DNA of 64,000 bases from Streptomyces sp. NBC_00335 (GCF_036127095.1 NZ_CP108006.1:7555501-7619500); one strand, 5' to 3'; shown: positions 40,796 to 49,750, counted from the first letter of the stretch. Numbers and translations: made by a program. The notes: generated from the sequence alone by a model not told the origin.

Positions 40796-42103
40796 GTGAT
40801 CGAGCGGTACACGCGCCCCGAGATGGCGGCGCTGTGGAGCGAGGAGACCAAGTACGCGACCTGGGTGCGCGTCGAGGTGCTGGCCAGTACCGCGCAGACA
40901 TCCCTGGGAGTCGTACCCGACGAAGCCCTGGCCGACATCCGGCGGGCCCCGCTGCCGGCCGTCGTGAGGATCCGGGAGCTGGAGGCCGAGCGGGACCACG
41001 AGATCCTCGCCTTCCTCGCCGCCTGGACCGAGACCATGCCGGCCGACTCCGCACGCTGGGTCCACCACGGCATGACCAGCTACGACCTGGTCGACACCGC
41101 CCAGGGTGTGCTGCTGGCCGACTCCGTGGACCTCGTGCTGGACGCGGCCCGCACGCTGACCGGGCTGCTGATCGACCGGGCCGAGGAGCACTGGGACACG
41201 GTCTGTGTGGCCCGCACCCACGGCGTCCATGCCGAGCCGACGACCTTCGGCCACAAACTCGCCGTCCACGCCCACGCCCTGCACCGCTGCACGGGCCGGC
41301 TCACCGCCGCCCGCCGGGCCGTCGCCGTGGGCACCCTCTCCGGAGCCGTCGGCACCTACTCCCACATCTCCCCCCAGGTCGAGGCGTACGTCTGCGGCGA
41401 GCTGGGCCTGGGCGTCGAACCGGTCCCCACCCAGGTCGTCGCCCGCGACCGCCACGCCGAGCTGATCGGAGCGCTCGCGATCACGGGCGCCGTGGTGGAG
41501 CAGTTCGCCCTGGAGATGCGCCTCCTGCAGCGCACCGAGGTCGGGGAAGTCGAGGAACCCCGCAGCGGCGCCTACCAGGGCTCCAGCGCCATGCCCCACA
41601 AGCGGAACCCGACGACCAGCGAACGGCTCTGCGGCCTGGCCCGGGTGCTGCGCGCGAACGCCGGAGCGGCGTACGAGAACATCGCGCTGTGGCACGAGCG
41701 CGACCTCGCGCACTCCTCCGTGGAACGCGTCGTCCTCCCCGACAGCCTCGCCATCGCCCACCACCAGCTCGTCTCCGCCGCCGAGCTTCTCACTGGCCTC
41801 ACGGTCAATCCCGAGCGAATGGCCCGCAACCTCCGGGCCACGCGAGGGCTCGTCTACTCCTCCGAGGTCTTCCTCGGCCTCACCGAGGACGGAGTCGACC
41901 GCGAGAGCGCCTACCGCCTCGTACAGGCCGCCGCCGACGACGCGCACACGACGGGGTCATCCCTGGCCGAGACGCTCGCGGCCCGCGGAGTGCACGCCCC
42001 CGACGCGTGGTTCGAACCCCGCCGGTTCCTCGGCAACCGCGACCACCTGAAGTCCCGACTCGACACCCTCAAGAAGGAGCACCAGCGGCATGTGGACATG
42101 TGA
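40796..42103 (+). CDS. Adenylosuccinate lyase-like protein (Bacillus PurB type)
   Basis: 435 aa fumarase/aspartase-superfamily lyase. It aligns along its length with the short Bacillus-type PurB, unlike the usual longer Streptomyces enzyme, so it may be a second copy. The signature loop GSSAMPHKRNP, RTHGVHAEPTTFG with catalytic His, and HHGMTSYDLVDTA are present. However, the TRHDVVAF motif reads ERDHEILAF: the His is kept but the neighbouring Arg and Asp change, hinting at altered substrate. GTG start with GGAGGAGAGG. It overlaps the GNAT gene by 14 bp. Confidence 0.85.
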   Translation: MIERYTRPEMAALWSEETKYATWVRVEVLASTAQTSLGVVPDEALADIRRAPLPAVVRIRELEAERDHEILAFLAAWTETMPADSARWVHHGMTSYDLVDTAQGVLLADSVDLVLDAARTLTGLLIDRAEEHWDTVCVARTHGVHAEPTTFGHKLAVHAHALHRCTGRLTAARRAVAVGTLSGAVGTYSHISPQVEAYVCGELGLGVEPVPTQVVARDRHAELIGALAITGAVVEQFALEMRLLQRTEVGEVEEPRSGAYQGSSAMPHKRNPTTSERLCGLARVLRANAGAAYENIALWHERDLAHSSVERVVLPDSLAIAHHQLVSAAELLTGLTVNPERMARNLRATRGLVYSSEVFLGLTEDGVDRESAYRLVQAAADDAHTTGSSLAETLAARGVHAPDAWFEPRRFLGNRDHLKSRLDTLKKEHQRHVDM

Positions 42104-42500
42104 ACAGGTCATCGGAGCCGGCCTCGACGTCGCCGAGGTCGCCGCCCTCTACCGGGCCTCCACGCTCGCCGAGCGCCGCCCCGTCGAGGACACCGGCCGC
42201 TTCACGAGCATGCTGGCCGGAGCCAACCTCGTCATCACGGCCCGGGACGGCGACGGCCGGCTGATCGGCATCGCCCGCTCCCTCACCGACGGCGCCTACT
42301 CCACCTACCTCAGCGACCTCGCCGTCGACGTCGCCTGGCAGGGCAAGGGGGTCGGCCGCGACCTCGTCCGCGCCACCCGCGAGGCCGCACCGCGGGCCAA
42401 GGTCATCCTGCTCTCGGCCCCCGCCGCCGTCGACTACTACCCGCACATCGGCTTCGAGCGCCACAACTCCGCCTGGACCATGACCGCCCCCGCAGGCTGA
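42090..42500 (+). CDS. GNAT family acetyltransferase
   Basis: 136 aa. LIGIARSLTDGAYSTYLSDLAVDVAWQGKGVGRDLVRATREAA contains the acetyl-CoA loop WQGKGVGRDL, and DYYPHIGFERHNSAW ends the domain. It starts 14 bp inside the 3' end of the PurB-like gene with GGAG upstream, so translation is probably coupled. The partner context suggests it acetylates a product or toxin within this cluster. Confidence 0.87.
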   Translation: MWTCEQVIGAGLDVAEVAALYRASTLAERRPVEDTGRFTSMLAGANLVITARDGDGRLIGIARSLTDGAYSTYLSDLAVDVAWQGKGVGRDLVRATREAAPRAKVILLSAPAAVDYYPHIGFERHNSAWTMTAPAG

Positions 42501-42664
42501 CCGCCCCCGCAGACTGGCCGCCCCCGCGGGCTGACCGAGCCGCAACCGGATCGTGGGTACGAGCACCGCCACGGCCGGCTTGTCCATCGCCGACGGGCGC
42601 GGCATGGCGGTGAGTCCGCGCCGTTCAGGGCTATTCATTCCGTACCGGTCAAGATGGTGACTTT

Positions 42665-42736
42665 ATGGGCGCATGGGTCGCGAACCATCTGATCTGCCTC
42701 TCACGCAGGTGTCCCGGTTCGGGTGCCCACCCGTGA
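42665..42736 (+). CDS. Possible Trp-containing leader peptide of trpS
   Basis: 23-codon frame beginning MGAWV with Trp as the fourth residue and stopping 24 bp before the trpS ATG. GGTGA (42656-42660) is a plausible Shine-Dalgarno. AGATGGT (42652-42658) can pair with ACCATCT (42684-42690) around the start and Trp codon. Auxiliary Streptomyces TrpRS genes are known to be controlled by ribosome-mediated attenuation, so this location is apt, but the peptide is unproven. Confidence 0.45.
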   Translation: MGAWVANHLICLSRRCPGSGAHP

Positions 42737-42753
42737 CCACGACGCACCAGGAG
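42720..42753 (+). promoter_or_regulatory. Alternative stems before trpS ribosome-binding site
   Basis: CGGG (42720-42723) can pair with CCCG (42713-42716 or 42730-42733), and GGTGC (42722-42726) with GCACC (42744-42748), which abuts the AGGAG at 42749-42753. These pairings exclude each other and lie next to the leader stop codon. Confidence 0.35.
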
Positions 42754-42759
42754 AATCCC

Positions 42760-43842
42760 ATGAGCACGCACGACTCGGCGGTGTCCCAGGCCCCCGACCT
42801 CTCGGTGGCACGGCGGCGCAGCGCCGAGTTGGAGGCCCTGATCGCCGCGGATCCGGGTCGGTTCCGGGTGCTGACCGGGGACCGGCCGACCGGGCGGCTG
42901 CACCTGGGGCACTACTTCGGCACCCTGCAGGGCCGGGTCAGGCTCCAGGACCTGGGCGTGGACACCTTCGTGATCGTGGCCGACTACCAGGTGCTCACCG
43001 ACCGGGACGTCGCCGAGCACCTGGCCGAGCACGTCGAGGACCTGGTGCTCGACTACCTCGCGGCCGGCATCGACCCCGAACGGTCCACGATCTTCACGCA
43101 CAGCTCGCTTCCCGCCCTCAACCAACTGCTGCTGCCCTTCCTCTCTCTGGTCTCGGTCGCGGAACTGCGCCGCAACCCCACCGTCAAGGACGAGATCGCC
43201 CACTCCCGGCAGGCCTCGGTCAGCGGGCTGATGTTCACCTACCCCGTGCACCAGGCCGCCGACATCCTCTTCTGCAAGGCCAACCTGGTCCCGGTCGGCC
43301 AGGACCAGCTCCCGCACCTGGAAGTCACCCGCACCATCGCCCGCCGCTTCAACGACCGCTACGGCCGGGGCACTCCGGTCTTCCCGGAGCCCGATGCCCT
43401 GCTGTCGGCGGCCCCACTGCTGCTCGGCACCGACGGCACCAAGATGAGCAAGTCGCGAGGCAACGCCATCACCCTGTCGGCAACCGCCGACGAGACCGCC
43501 CGGCTGATCAAGGGCGCCAAGACGGACGCCACCCGCCGCATCACCTACGACCCGGCCTCCCGCCCCGAGGTCTCCAGCCTCGTCCTGCTCGCCGCCCTGT
43601 GCCAGGAGCGCGACCCCGTCGCGGTCGCCGAGGAGATCGGCGACGGCGGCGCGGCGCAGCTGAAGAAGGCCGTCACCGAGGCGGTCAACGAGCGCCTCGC
43701 ACCCATGAGGGCCCGCCGCGCGGAACTCGCGGCCGACACCGGCTACGTACGCGAAGTCCTGCGCTCGGGCAACGAGCGGGCCGGTGCCGTCGCCGAGGCC
43801 ACCCTGGCCGAGGTCCGGACCGCCATGGGCATGGCCTACTGA
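42760..43842 (+). CDS. trpS: Tryptophanyl-tRNA synthetase, auxiliary type
   Basis: 360 aa class I synthetase. The HIGH motif is RPTGRLHLGHYFG, and KMSKS is GTKMSKSRGNAI. The N-terminal FRVLTGDRPTG differs from the usual SGIQPTG/S of housekeeping TrpRS and resembles auxiliary, antibiotic-resistant enzymes of actinobacteria. DEIAHSRQASVSGLMFTYPVHQAADILFCKANLVPVGQDQLPHLE is the amino-acid-site region. AGGAG precedes ATG 42760. It overlaps the FUSC start by one base. Resistance to a Trp analogue such as indolmycin is a reasonable hypothesis. Confidence 0.9.
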   Translation: MSTHDSAVSQAPDLSVARRRSAELEALIAADPGRFRVLTGDRPTGRLHLGHYFGTLQGRVRLQDLGVDTFVIVADYQVLTDRDVAEHLAEHVEDLVLDYLAAGIDPERSTIFTHSSLPALNQLLLPFLSLVSVAELRRNPTVKDEIAHSRQASVSGLMFTYPVHQAADILFCKANLVPVGQDQLPHLEVTRTIARRFNDRYGRGTPVFPEPDALLSAAPLLLGTDGTKMSKSRGNAITLSATADETARLIKGAKTDATRRITYDPASRPEVSSLVLLAALCQERDPVAVAEEIGDGGAAQLKKAVTEAVNERLAPMRARRAELAADTGYVREVLRSGNERAGAVAEATLAEVRTAMGMAY

Positions 43843-45656
43843 TGCCCGGGCCCGTGTGGTTGCGGCACATCGCCGAGATCCGGGCCGTTCCCGTCGACCG
43901 CGCCCTCGTCGCGCGCGGCGCCCTGGGCATGCTGCTGCCGCTCGCCGTCGGCCAGCTGGCCGGCAGGCCCGACCTGGGAGCAGCGGCGGGCCTCGGCGCG
44001 TACGGCGCGGCCGTCGACGACACCGCCGCGCCCTGGCGCACCCGCGCCCTGACCCTGCTGCTCCCGCAGCTGGGCGGCGCGATCGGACTGGCCCTGGGCC
44101 GGCTCACCGGGGGCCAGGCGTGGGCGCAGATCCTGCTGGTGGCCGTCGTCGCCCTGGTCTCGGGACTGCTGTCGACGATCGGCCGGATCAGCGACATGGC
44201 CGCCCTGGTCCTGCTGCTCGCCACCGCCATGGGCCTCGGACTGCCCACCGCCCCGGCCTGGTGGCAGGTACCGCTGCTGTTCCTCCTCGGCGGCATCCCC
44301 CTGATGCTGCTGTCCCTGACCGACGCACTGCGCCACCCCGGACGCGCCGAACGCCGGTCCGTCGCAGGGGCGCTGCGCGCCGTGGCCGACCTCCTGGACG
44401 CCCCCGAGAGCGCGTGGGCCGAGCGCCGCCACCAGGTCACCGTCGCCATGGACGCCGCCTACGACACCGTCGTCATCCGCCGGCTCTCGCCGCCCCGCCC
44501 GGGCAGCAGCGCCGCTCAACTGGCCGCCCACCTCGACCGGCTGATCGAGGTGATCGCGGCGGCTCCCGCCGTTCGCACCGCCCCGGCCCGCGAGTCGGCT
44601 GCCGAGTACGCCGACGCGGTACGCCGGGTCGCCGACGCCGTCGAGACAAGGATCCCCGGGCCGATCGCCCTTCCACCCGCCCCGCAGGACCGGGCCGGGC
44701 GCGCACTGCGCACCGCCGTCGCCGCACTCGCCACCCCCGGCGAGAAGCCCGCGGACGGCCGGCCCCGCCTGCTGCCGACGCGCCCCACGCCCCTGCGCCG
44801 GCTCGCCGGAGCCGTCGCGGCCAAGTTCCGAAACCCGGCCGCCCGCCGCTACGCCCTGCGCCTGACCGCGTGCCTGACGGTCGCCCAGGCGGTCGCCTCG
44901 CTCAGCGGCCTGCCGCGCTCCGGCTGGCTGGTGCTCACCGTCGCCCTCATCGTGCGGCCCGGCCTCGGCACCGTGCCCGCCCGGCTGGTGACCCGTGTCC
45001 TGGGCACCACGGCCGGGGTCCTGATCGGCCTCGCCGTCACCGCCGTGCTCCCCGCCGGCTGGTGGCGCATCGCCGCCGTGGTCGTCCTGACCGGCCTGCT
45101 CCAGGCCTACGCCCGCCGCAACTACGCCCTGCAGACCCTCTTCCTCACACCGGTCATGCTGCTGCTCGCCGACCCCCTGGGCCAAGCAGGATCCACCGTC
45201 CCCCGAGCGCGCCTGATCGACACCGTGATCGGCTGCGCCCTCGCCTTCATCGTGGGGTATGTGCTGTGGCCCGAGGACACCCGTGCCCGGGTGGACCACC
45301 GGCTGGCGACCGCCCACGAGGCCATCGCCGCCTACGCCGACGCGCGGGAAGCCGACGGCGACGCCGCGACCCTCCACACCCTGCGCCGCCGGATCCACGG
45401 CGATCTGGCCGCCGTCCGTACCGAACTGATCCGCCTGCGCACCGACCCGCGCCACCACCACACCCTCCAGGCGTGGCAGAACGACCTCGACCACGCGGAA
45501 GCCGCGATGACCCGTCTCACCAGCCTGACGGCCACGGGCCACCACGGCACACCGGTGGTGACCAAGGAGATGACCCGCGACCTTTCCACGGACCTGCGCC
45601 GACGGGCCGCCCGGCTACGGGAACGCCGGCCCCGACGAGTGCGCGTCCAGCGCTGA
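43842..45656 (+). CDS. FUSC family membrane protein
   Basis: 604 aa. Two hydrophobic blocks (about residues 25-165 and 325-460, the latter with YALRLTACLTVAQAVASLSGLPRSGWLVLTVALIVRP) flank and precede soluble helical regions, as in fusaric-acid-resistance-type efflux proteins. ATG overlaps the trpS stop (ATGA), implying coupled translation. Coupling of an export-like protein to an auxiliary TrpRS supports a resistance role for the cluster. Confidence 0.87.
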   Translation: MPGPVWLRHIAEIRAVPVDRALVARGALGMLLPLAVGQLAGRPDLGAAAGLGAYGAAVDDTAAPWRTRALTLLLPQLGGAIGLALGRLTGGQAWAQILLVAVVALVSGLLSTIGRISDMAALVLLLATAMGLGLPTAPAWWQVPLLFLLGGIPLMLLSLTDALRHPGRAERRSVAGALRAVADLLDAPESAWAERRHQVTVAMDAAYDTVVIRRLSPPRPGSSAAQLAAHLDRLIEVIAAAPAVRTAPARESAAEYADAVRRVADAVETRIPGPIALPPAPQDRAGRALRTAVAALATPGEKPADGRPRLLPTRPTPLRRLAGAVAAKFRNPAARRYALRLTACLTVAQAVASLSGLPRSGWLVLTVALIVRPGLGTVPARLVTRVLGTTAGVLIGLAVTAVLPAGWWRIAAVVVLTGLLQAYARRNYALQTLFLTPVMLLLADPLGQAGSTVPRARLIDTVIGCALAFIVGYVLWPEDTRARVDHRLATAHEAIAAYADAREADGDAATLHTLRRRIHGDLAAVRTELIRLRTDPRHHHTLQAWQNDLDHAEAAMTRLTSLTATGHHGTPVVTKEMTRDLSTDLRRRAARLRERRPRRVRVQR

Positions 45657-45826
45657 CCCGCCTCAGCCGCAAGTGCTGTGGCATGTCGGCGGAGTGCTTC
45701 CCACCGGTGCCGCCCGCTCGGCGGACCGCTGAGTCAGGTCCTTGGCATCGGCGGCCTTGCGGCCAATGGGGGTATGCGGGGGCGTCCCAACCGGATCCAT
45801 CGGCAACAAGACATAAATTGGCCCAT

Positions 45827-46489
45827 ATGTCGGCCACTGCGCGTACCACCGCGAATCGGTATCCCGAGCGGGTCACCTACGAACGGGACGCGGTCTACGC
45901 GATCCTCGACGAGGCCCTCGCCGTCCATGTCGGCTTCAACACCGACCTCGGCCCGGTGGTCATCCCCACCCTTCACATGCGGGTGGGGGACCAGCTCCTC
46001 CTGCACGGCTCCGCGTTCGGCCGCTTCATCACCACCGCCGCGTCCGGCGCGCCGCTGTGCGTGACCGCGACCCTGATCGACGGCGTGATCCTGGGCCGGG
46101 CCTCCTCCCATCACTCGGCCGCCTACCGCTCCGCCATGATCTTCGGGACCGCCACGGCGATCGAGGACGAGCAGGAACGCGCCGACGCCCTCGCCGACGT
46201 CGTGGAGAGCGTCATTCCCGGCCGGTTGTCCGGCCCGTATGCCGCCCGCCGCCCCAACGTCGAGGAAGCCCGGTACACGGCCTGTCTGACCATGCCGATC
46301 ACGGAATTCTCGATGAAGGTCCGCGAGGGCTTCGCCCGGGACGAGCCCAAGGACGACCAGGTCGAATCCTGGGCGGGCTGGATTCCGCTGACCACCACCC
46401 CCGGAACCCCCGTCCCCGACACGATCACCGGCGACCGCTTCCCCGCCCCCCACTACGACCCGTCCATCCACCGCTTCCGCCAGAACTGA
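45827..46489 (+). CDS. Pyridoxamine 5'-phosphate oxidase-like flavin protein
   Basis: 220 aa FMN-binding split barrel of the Streptomyces PNPOx-like family. AILDEALAVHVGFNTDLGPVVIPTLHMRVGDQLLLHGS and LSGPYAARRPNVEEARYTACL are characteristic. No Shine-Dalgarno is seen; ACATAAATTG lies only 15 bp before ATG, suggesting a leaderless transcript. It is 170 bp after the FUSC gene and may be separate from that operon. Confidence 0.85.
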   Translation: MSATARTTANRYPERVTYERDAVYAILDEALAVHVGFNTDLGPVVIPTLHMRVGDQLLLHGSAFGRFITTAASGAPLCVTATLIDGVILGRASSHHSAAYRSAMIFGTATAIEDEQERADALADVVESVIPGRLSGPYAARRPNVEEARYTACLTMPITEFSMKVREGFARDEPKDDQVESWAGWIPLTTTPGTPVPDTITGDRFPAPHYDPSIHRFRQN

Positions 46490-46518
46490 CTCCACCCCGA
46501 CGTGACTGGTGCAGAGAA

Positions 46519-46549
46519 GCCTGGACGGCCCTCGCGGGGCCGTCCAGGC
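46519..46549 (+). terminator. 13-bp perfect terminator hairpin
   Basis: GCCTGGACGGCCC (46519-46531), loop TCGCG, GGGCCGTCCAGGC (46537-46549), 30 bp after the PNPOx-like gene's stop. Confidence 0.8.
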
Positions 46550-46720
46550 CGGGGCGGGGAAAGTTCGCTTGTCAGTTCCTCCTACTGAAGCAGGGGAATC
46601 GGCCCTGGTGCGCCCGGCCGCCCGTCTAGTGTTCCTCGGGCCGGGTTCCCGTCCCGGCTGTCGTTCCGGCGCCCGGCCATCGACCCGGCGCCGCCCCCGC
46701 CGCCGCCCCGAGGAGCAGTC

Positions 46721-47692
46721 ATGACCCGCGCCGCGAAGGCCGTTTACGCCATCCTGGCCACCCTCTTACTGGCCGCGCCGGCGCCGGCCGTCACCGCGTC
46801 GGCGAGCTCGGAGCCGGGCCCCGTCCAGGCCCAGGCCCGTACGCCCGCCCCGGCTCCGACACCCGAGGTGAGACCGACCCCCCGGGCAGCCGGCGTACGG
46901 GGCCTTGAGATAGCCGTCCCGGCCTACGTCTGGGCCGACGACCCCATGCTCGTCGACCTCACCGCCACCAGCCCGGCCGCCTCGGTCGTGGTGCTCAACC
47001 CGGGCAACGGCGACTCCCCGTTCGACGCCCCCTGGCGGGCCCGCGCCGACGTCCTGCGCACCGGCACCACCGCCACCGGCGAGAAGACCAAGGTGCTCGG
47101 TTACGTCCACACCGACCACGGCAACCGCGACATCGCCGAGGTCAAGGCCTCCGTGGACAACTACCTGAAGACTCCCGACGGCCGCCTCCACGTGGACGGC
47201 ATCTTCTTCGACGTGGTCAGCCGCGACTGCGGCCCGGCCAACGCGATCCGCGACCACTACACGGAGCTCCGCCGCTACGTGCAGGACACCATGGAGGCCG
47301 TCGCCCCCGGCACGTCGGACCTGGTCGTCAACAATCCCGGTACGGCCATCGCCGACTGCTTCCTGGAGCCCGGCCGCCGCACCGCCGACGTCTTCGTCAC
47401 CTTCGAGGACACGTACGCGGCCCACACCGGAGCCGGCTGGCTCGGCGGCAACGTCTTCAACGCACTCACCGGCTACCGCTCCGGCGCCGAACTCGACCCG
47501 AGCGGCACCGCGTTCTGGCACCTCGTACACGACGTCCCGGACGCCACCGCGATGCGCGCGACCCTCCGCACGGCCTTCCAACGCGGCGCCGGCTACGCCT
47601 ACGCCACCAGCGCGCAGATGCCGAACCCCTGGGACGCCCAGCCCACTTGGAAGTACCGCGCCCAGACCTCGTACGCCTCGACCCTGGGCTGA
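46721..47692 (+). CDS. Secreted spherulin-4 family protein
   Basis: 323 aa. A signal peptide (AVYAILATLLLAAPAPAVTASA) and a Pro/Ala linker precede a TIM-barrel domain of the spherulation-specific family 4 type: LEIAVPAYVWADDPMLVDL, VVVLNPGNGDSP, VLGYVHTDHGNRDIAEVKASVDNYL, VDGIFFDVVSRD and LVVNNPGT. Related proteins (GH135/GH114 clans) cleave galactosaminogalactan-like polymers; the Asp in GIFFDVV is a candidate catalytic residue. GAGGAG precedes the ATG. It likely acts on cell-surface or biofilm glycans. Confidence 0.87.
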   Translation: MTRAAKAVYAILATLLLAAPAPAVTASASSEPGPVQAQARTPAPAPTPEVRPTPRAAGVRGLEIAVPAYVWADDPMLVDLTATSPAASVVVLNPGNGDSPFDAPWRARADVLRTGTTATGEKTKVLGYVHTDHGNRDIAEVKASVDNYLKTPDGRLHVDGIFFDVVSRDCGPANAIRDHYTELRRYVQDTMEAVAPGTSDLVVNNPGTAIADCFLEPGRRTADVFVTFEDTYAAHTGAGWLGGNVFNALTGYRSGAELDPSGTAFWHLVHDVPDATAMRATLRTAFQRGAGYAYATSAQMPNPWDAQPTWKYRAQTSYASTLG

Positions 47693-47823
47693 GCCGCACT
47701 CCGTCCGCCCGACCGCGGTGACCTCGACGGTCCGGCCGTCGGGGTCCACGAACCGGTGGCGCCCCGGCGCGAGCCCGCCCTACGGCCGGGGAATCACATG
47801 CGGCCCGGTCCGGGAGGCCCGGT

Positions 47824-48093
47824 CTAGGACCGGCCGAGGCCTTCGCGGCCCTCGTTCTGCGGGCGGTGGGCGAAGCGCCACAGGACCTGTGCGACCCGGA
47901 GGAGGAACGCCGTCGCGGCCAGGGCTCCGCCCACCATCGTCAGGGTTCGGTCGGCCGTGGGGGAGAGGTCGAAGGCCAGGACGGGCACGTACAGCACCGC
48001 GAAGGCGAGTCCGGCCGCGAACAAGCCGCTGACGAAGGCGAAGACGATCTCGATGGTGATCGCGTCCCGGTCGGCCTGACTGCGTTGCTCCAT
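47824..48093 (-). CDS. DUF6332 small membrane protein
   Basis: 89 aa with two hydrophobic helices (ITIEIVFAFVSGLFAAGLAFAVLYV; TMVGGALAATAFLLRVAQVLW). MEQRSQADRDA at the start is typical of the DUF6332 family in Streptomyces. An upstream in-frame start at 48129 is less likely. The function is unknown. Confidence 0.75.
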   Translation of the reverse strand: MEQRSQADRDAITIEIVFAFVSGLFAAGLAFAVLYVPVLAFDLSPTADRTLTMVGGALAATAFLLRVAQVLWRFAHRPQNEGREGLGRS

Positions 48094-48153
48094 GCCCGCA
48101 GTCTCGCCGCCCGAGCCGCACCACGACAAGGGCGCACCCGGTGTGCCCAGGGG

Positions 48154-48927
48154 TCAGATTCCGGCCGTGTCCACCCAGAGCCGGGCCAGTTCGGCGTCGC
48201 CCGTCACGCCCGGTCCGGTGAGCGGCCGGCGGTTCCAGAGCGCCGAGTAGAGCCAGGAGGCCTCGCCCGTCAGCGTGCAGTCCGCCTCCGCGCCGTCCGT
48301 GCCGTCCGCGCCGTCCGTGCCGTCGGGGGTTCCGCGTACCGTGCGCGCCGGCTCCTGGGACAGGTGTACGGTCCACACCGCGCCCGTGTCGGAGGCCCGT
48401 ACCCGCATCACCCGCGGCTCCGCTGTCCGTACCCGGCTCTGCGGCCGCGCGTGGAACCCGGTCAGCAGCTCGTCCACCCCGTCCTGTGCGAAGCCCGGGT
48501 CCACCGCCCCGAAGGGCACGCCCAGCGCGGCTTCCGCGTCCATCCGGTGCACGGTGGTCTCGTGCGCCTGGCGCCGTGCCCAGAAGGCCAGCGGCGAAGG
48601 CGGCGCGGTCGGAAGGAAGGTCCAGCACTGCGCGTCGGCCGATGTCGCGGAAAGGGTCCGCACCAGCGTCGCGTGGCCCTCGCGGAACCAGGCCAGCAGT
48701 TCCGCCCCCACCAGCTCCGGCGCCTCCGGGAACGGTGCCCGCTCGGTGAGGCCCCGGGCCACGTACCCGGTGGCCCAGCGGTGCACGGAGCCCGTGTGCC
48801 GCAGCAGATCGGCGACCCGCCACTGCGGACAGGTGGGCACCAGGGCGTCCGTACCGGCCCGTTCGGCGGCCTCGGCGAGCTGCTCGCCCTCGCGGGCCAC
48901 GGTCTTCACATAGCTGATGATCTCCAT
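48154..48927 (-). CDS. Maleylpyruvate isomerase/mycothiol-dependent enzyme family
   Basis: 257 aa. The DinB-like N-terminal bundle has the metal ligands typical of MDMPI proteins: His in DLLRHTGSVHRW and the His/His pair in RRQAHETTVHRMDAEA. A C-terminal SCP2-like domain follows. A Gly/Thr/Asp-rich loop (PDGTDGADGTDGAE) arises from a GTC/GCC-type repeat at about 48290-48325. It probably uses mycothiol or acts on a conjugate. It is divergent from AlkB with a 42-bp gap. Confidence 0.87.
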   Translation of the reverse strand: MEIISYVKTVAREGEQLAEAAERAGTDALVPTCPQWRVADLLRHTGSVHRWATGYVARGLTERAPFPEAPELVGAELLAWFREGHATLVRTLSATSADAQCWTFLPTAPPSPLAFWARRQAHETTVHRMDAEAALGVPFGAVDPGFAQDGVDELLTGFHARPQSRVRTAEPRVMRVRASDTGAVWTVHLSQEPARTVRGTPDGTDGADGTDGAEADCTLTGEASWLYSALWNRRPLTGPGVTGDAELARLWVDTAGI

Positions 48928-48969
48928 GCCGGGAGTCTCGCAGCCGCCCGCGGGGACGCACAACGAAGG

Positions 48970-49707
48970 ATGATGGAGGTCACGGAGCCGGTCGCGGAGC
49001 CGGTTGAGGTGCACGCGGAGGAGACGGTGGAGGCGGTGGACGCCATGGGGCACACGGGCGGCGAGCTCTTCCCGCGCGAGCGGGCCGAGATCGTGCCCGG
49101 CGCCGTGCACGTGCCCGACTGGCTGGAGCCCGGGCGGCAGCGGGAGTTGCTGGAGGCCTGCCGGGAATGGGCCCGGCCGCCCGCCGGGCTGCGCAGGGTG
49201 CGCACGCCGGGCGGGGGGACGATGACCGCCCGGCAGGTGTGCCTGGGGCTGCACTGGTACCCGTACGGATACGCGCCCACCGCCGTCGACGGGGACGGGG
49301 CGCCGGTGAAGGCGATGCCCGACTGGCTCGCGCGGCTGGGGCGCGACGCCGTCACCGCCGCGTACGGGAGGGCGCCGGATCCGGCCGTCGCGTACGACAT
49401 CGCCCTGGTCAACTTCTACGAGGGCGAGTCCCGCATGGGCATGCACCGGGACGCCGAGGAGCGCTCCGAAGCCCCGGTGGTCTCGCTGAGCCTGGGTGAT
49501 TCCTGCCTCTTCCGCTTCGGCAACACCGCCTCGCGCGGGCGTCCGTATCGGGACCTTGAGCTGCGCAGCGGGGATCTGTTCGTCTTCGGCGGGCCGGTCC
49601 GACGGGCCTTTCACGGGGTGCCGAAGGTCCTGCCCGGCACCGCTCCGCCGGGCCTCGGGCTGACCGGGCGGTTGAACATCACGTTGCGGGTCGGCGGGCT
49701 CGGCTAG
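48970..49707 (+). CDS. AlkB-type 2-oxoglutarate/Fe(II) dioxygenase
   Basis: 245 aa. Iron ligands are seen in MHRDAEE (HxD) and AFHGV, and the 2-oxoglutarate arginine in GRLNITLR; QVCLGLHWYPYGY is the substrate-lid region. Such enzymes repair alkylated DNA or RNA or modify tRNA. The start is uncertain: 48970/48973 yields a 25-residue Val/Glu-rich extension with good codon bias, while 49045 (with GGAGG at 49029-49033) begins nearer the conserved ELFPRERAE. Confidence 0.87.
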   Translation: MMEVTEPVAEPVEVHAEETVEAVDAMGHTGGELFPRERAEIVPGAVHVPDWLEPGRQRELLEACREWARPPAGLRRVRTPGGGTMTARQVCLGLHWYPYGYAPTAVDGDGAPVKAMPDWLARLGRDAVTAAYGRAPDPAVAYDIALVNFYEGESRMGMHRDAEERSEAPVVSLSLGDSCLFRFGNTASRGRPYRDLELRSGDLFVFGGPVRRAFHGVPKVLPGTAPPGLGLTGRLNITLRVGGLG

Positions 49708-49750
49708 CGGGCGGCGCCCCGGACGCTCCGATCATGCGAGGATCGCTGTC

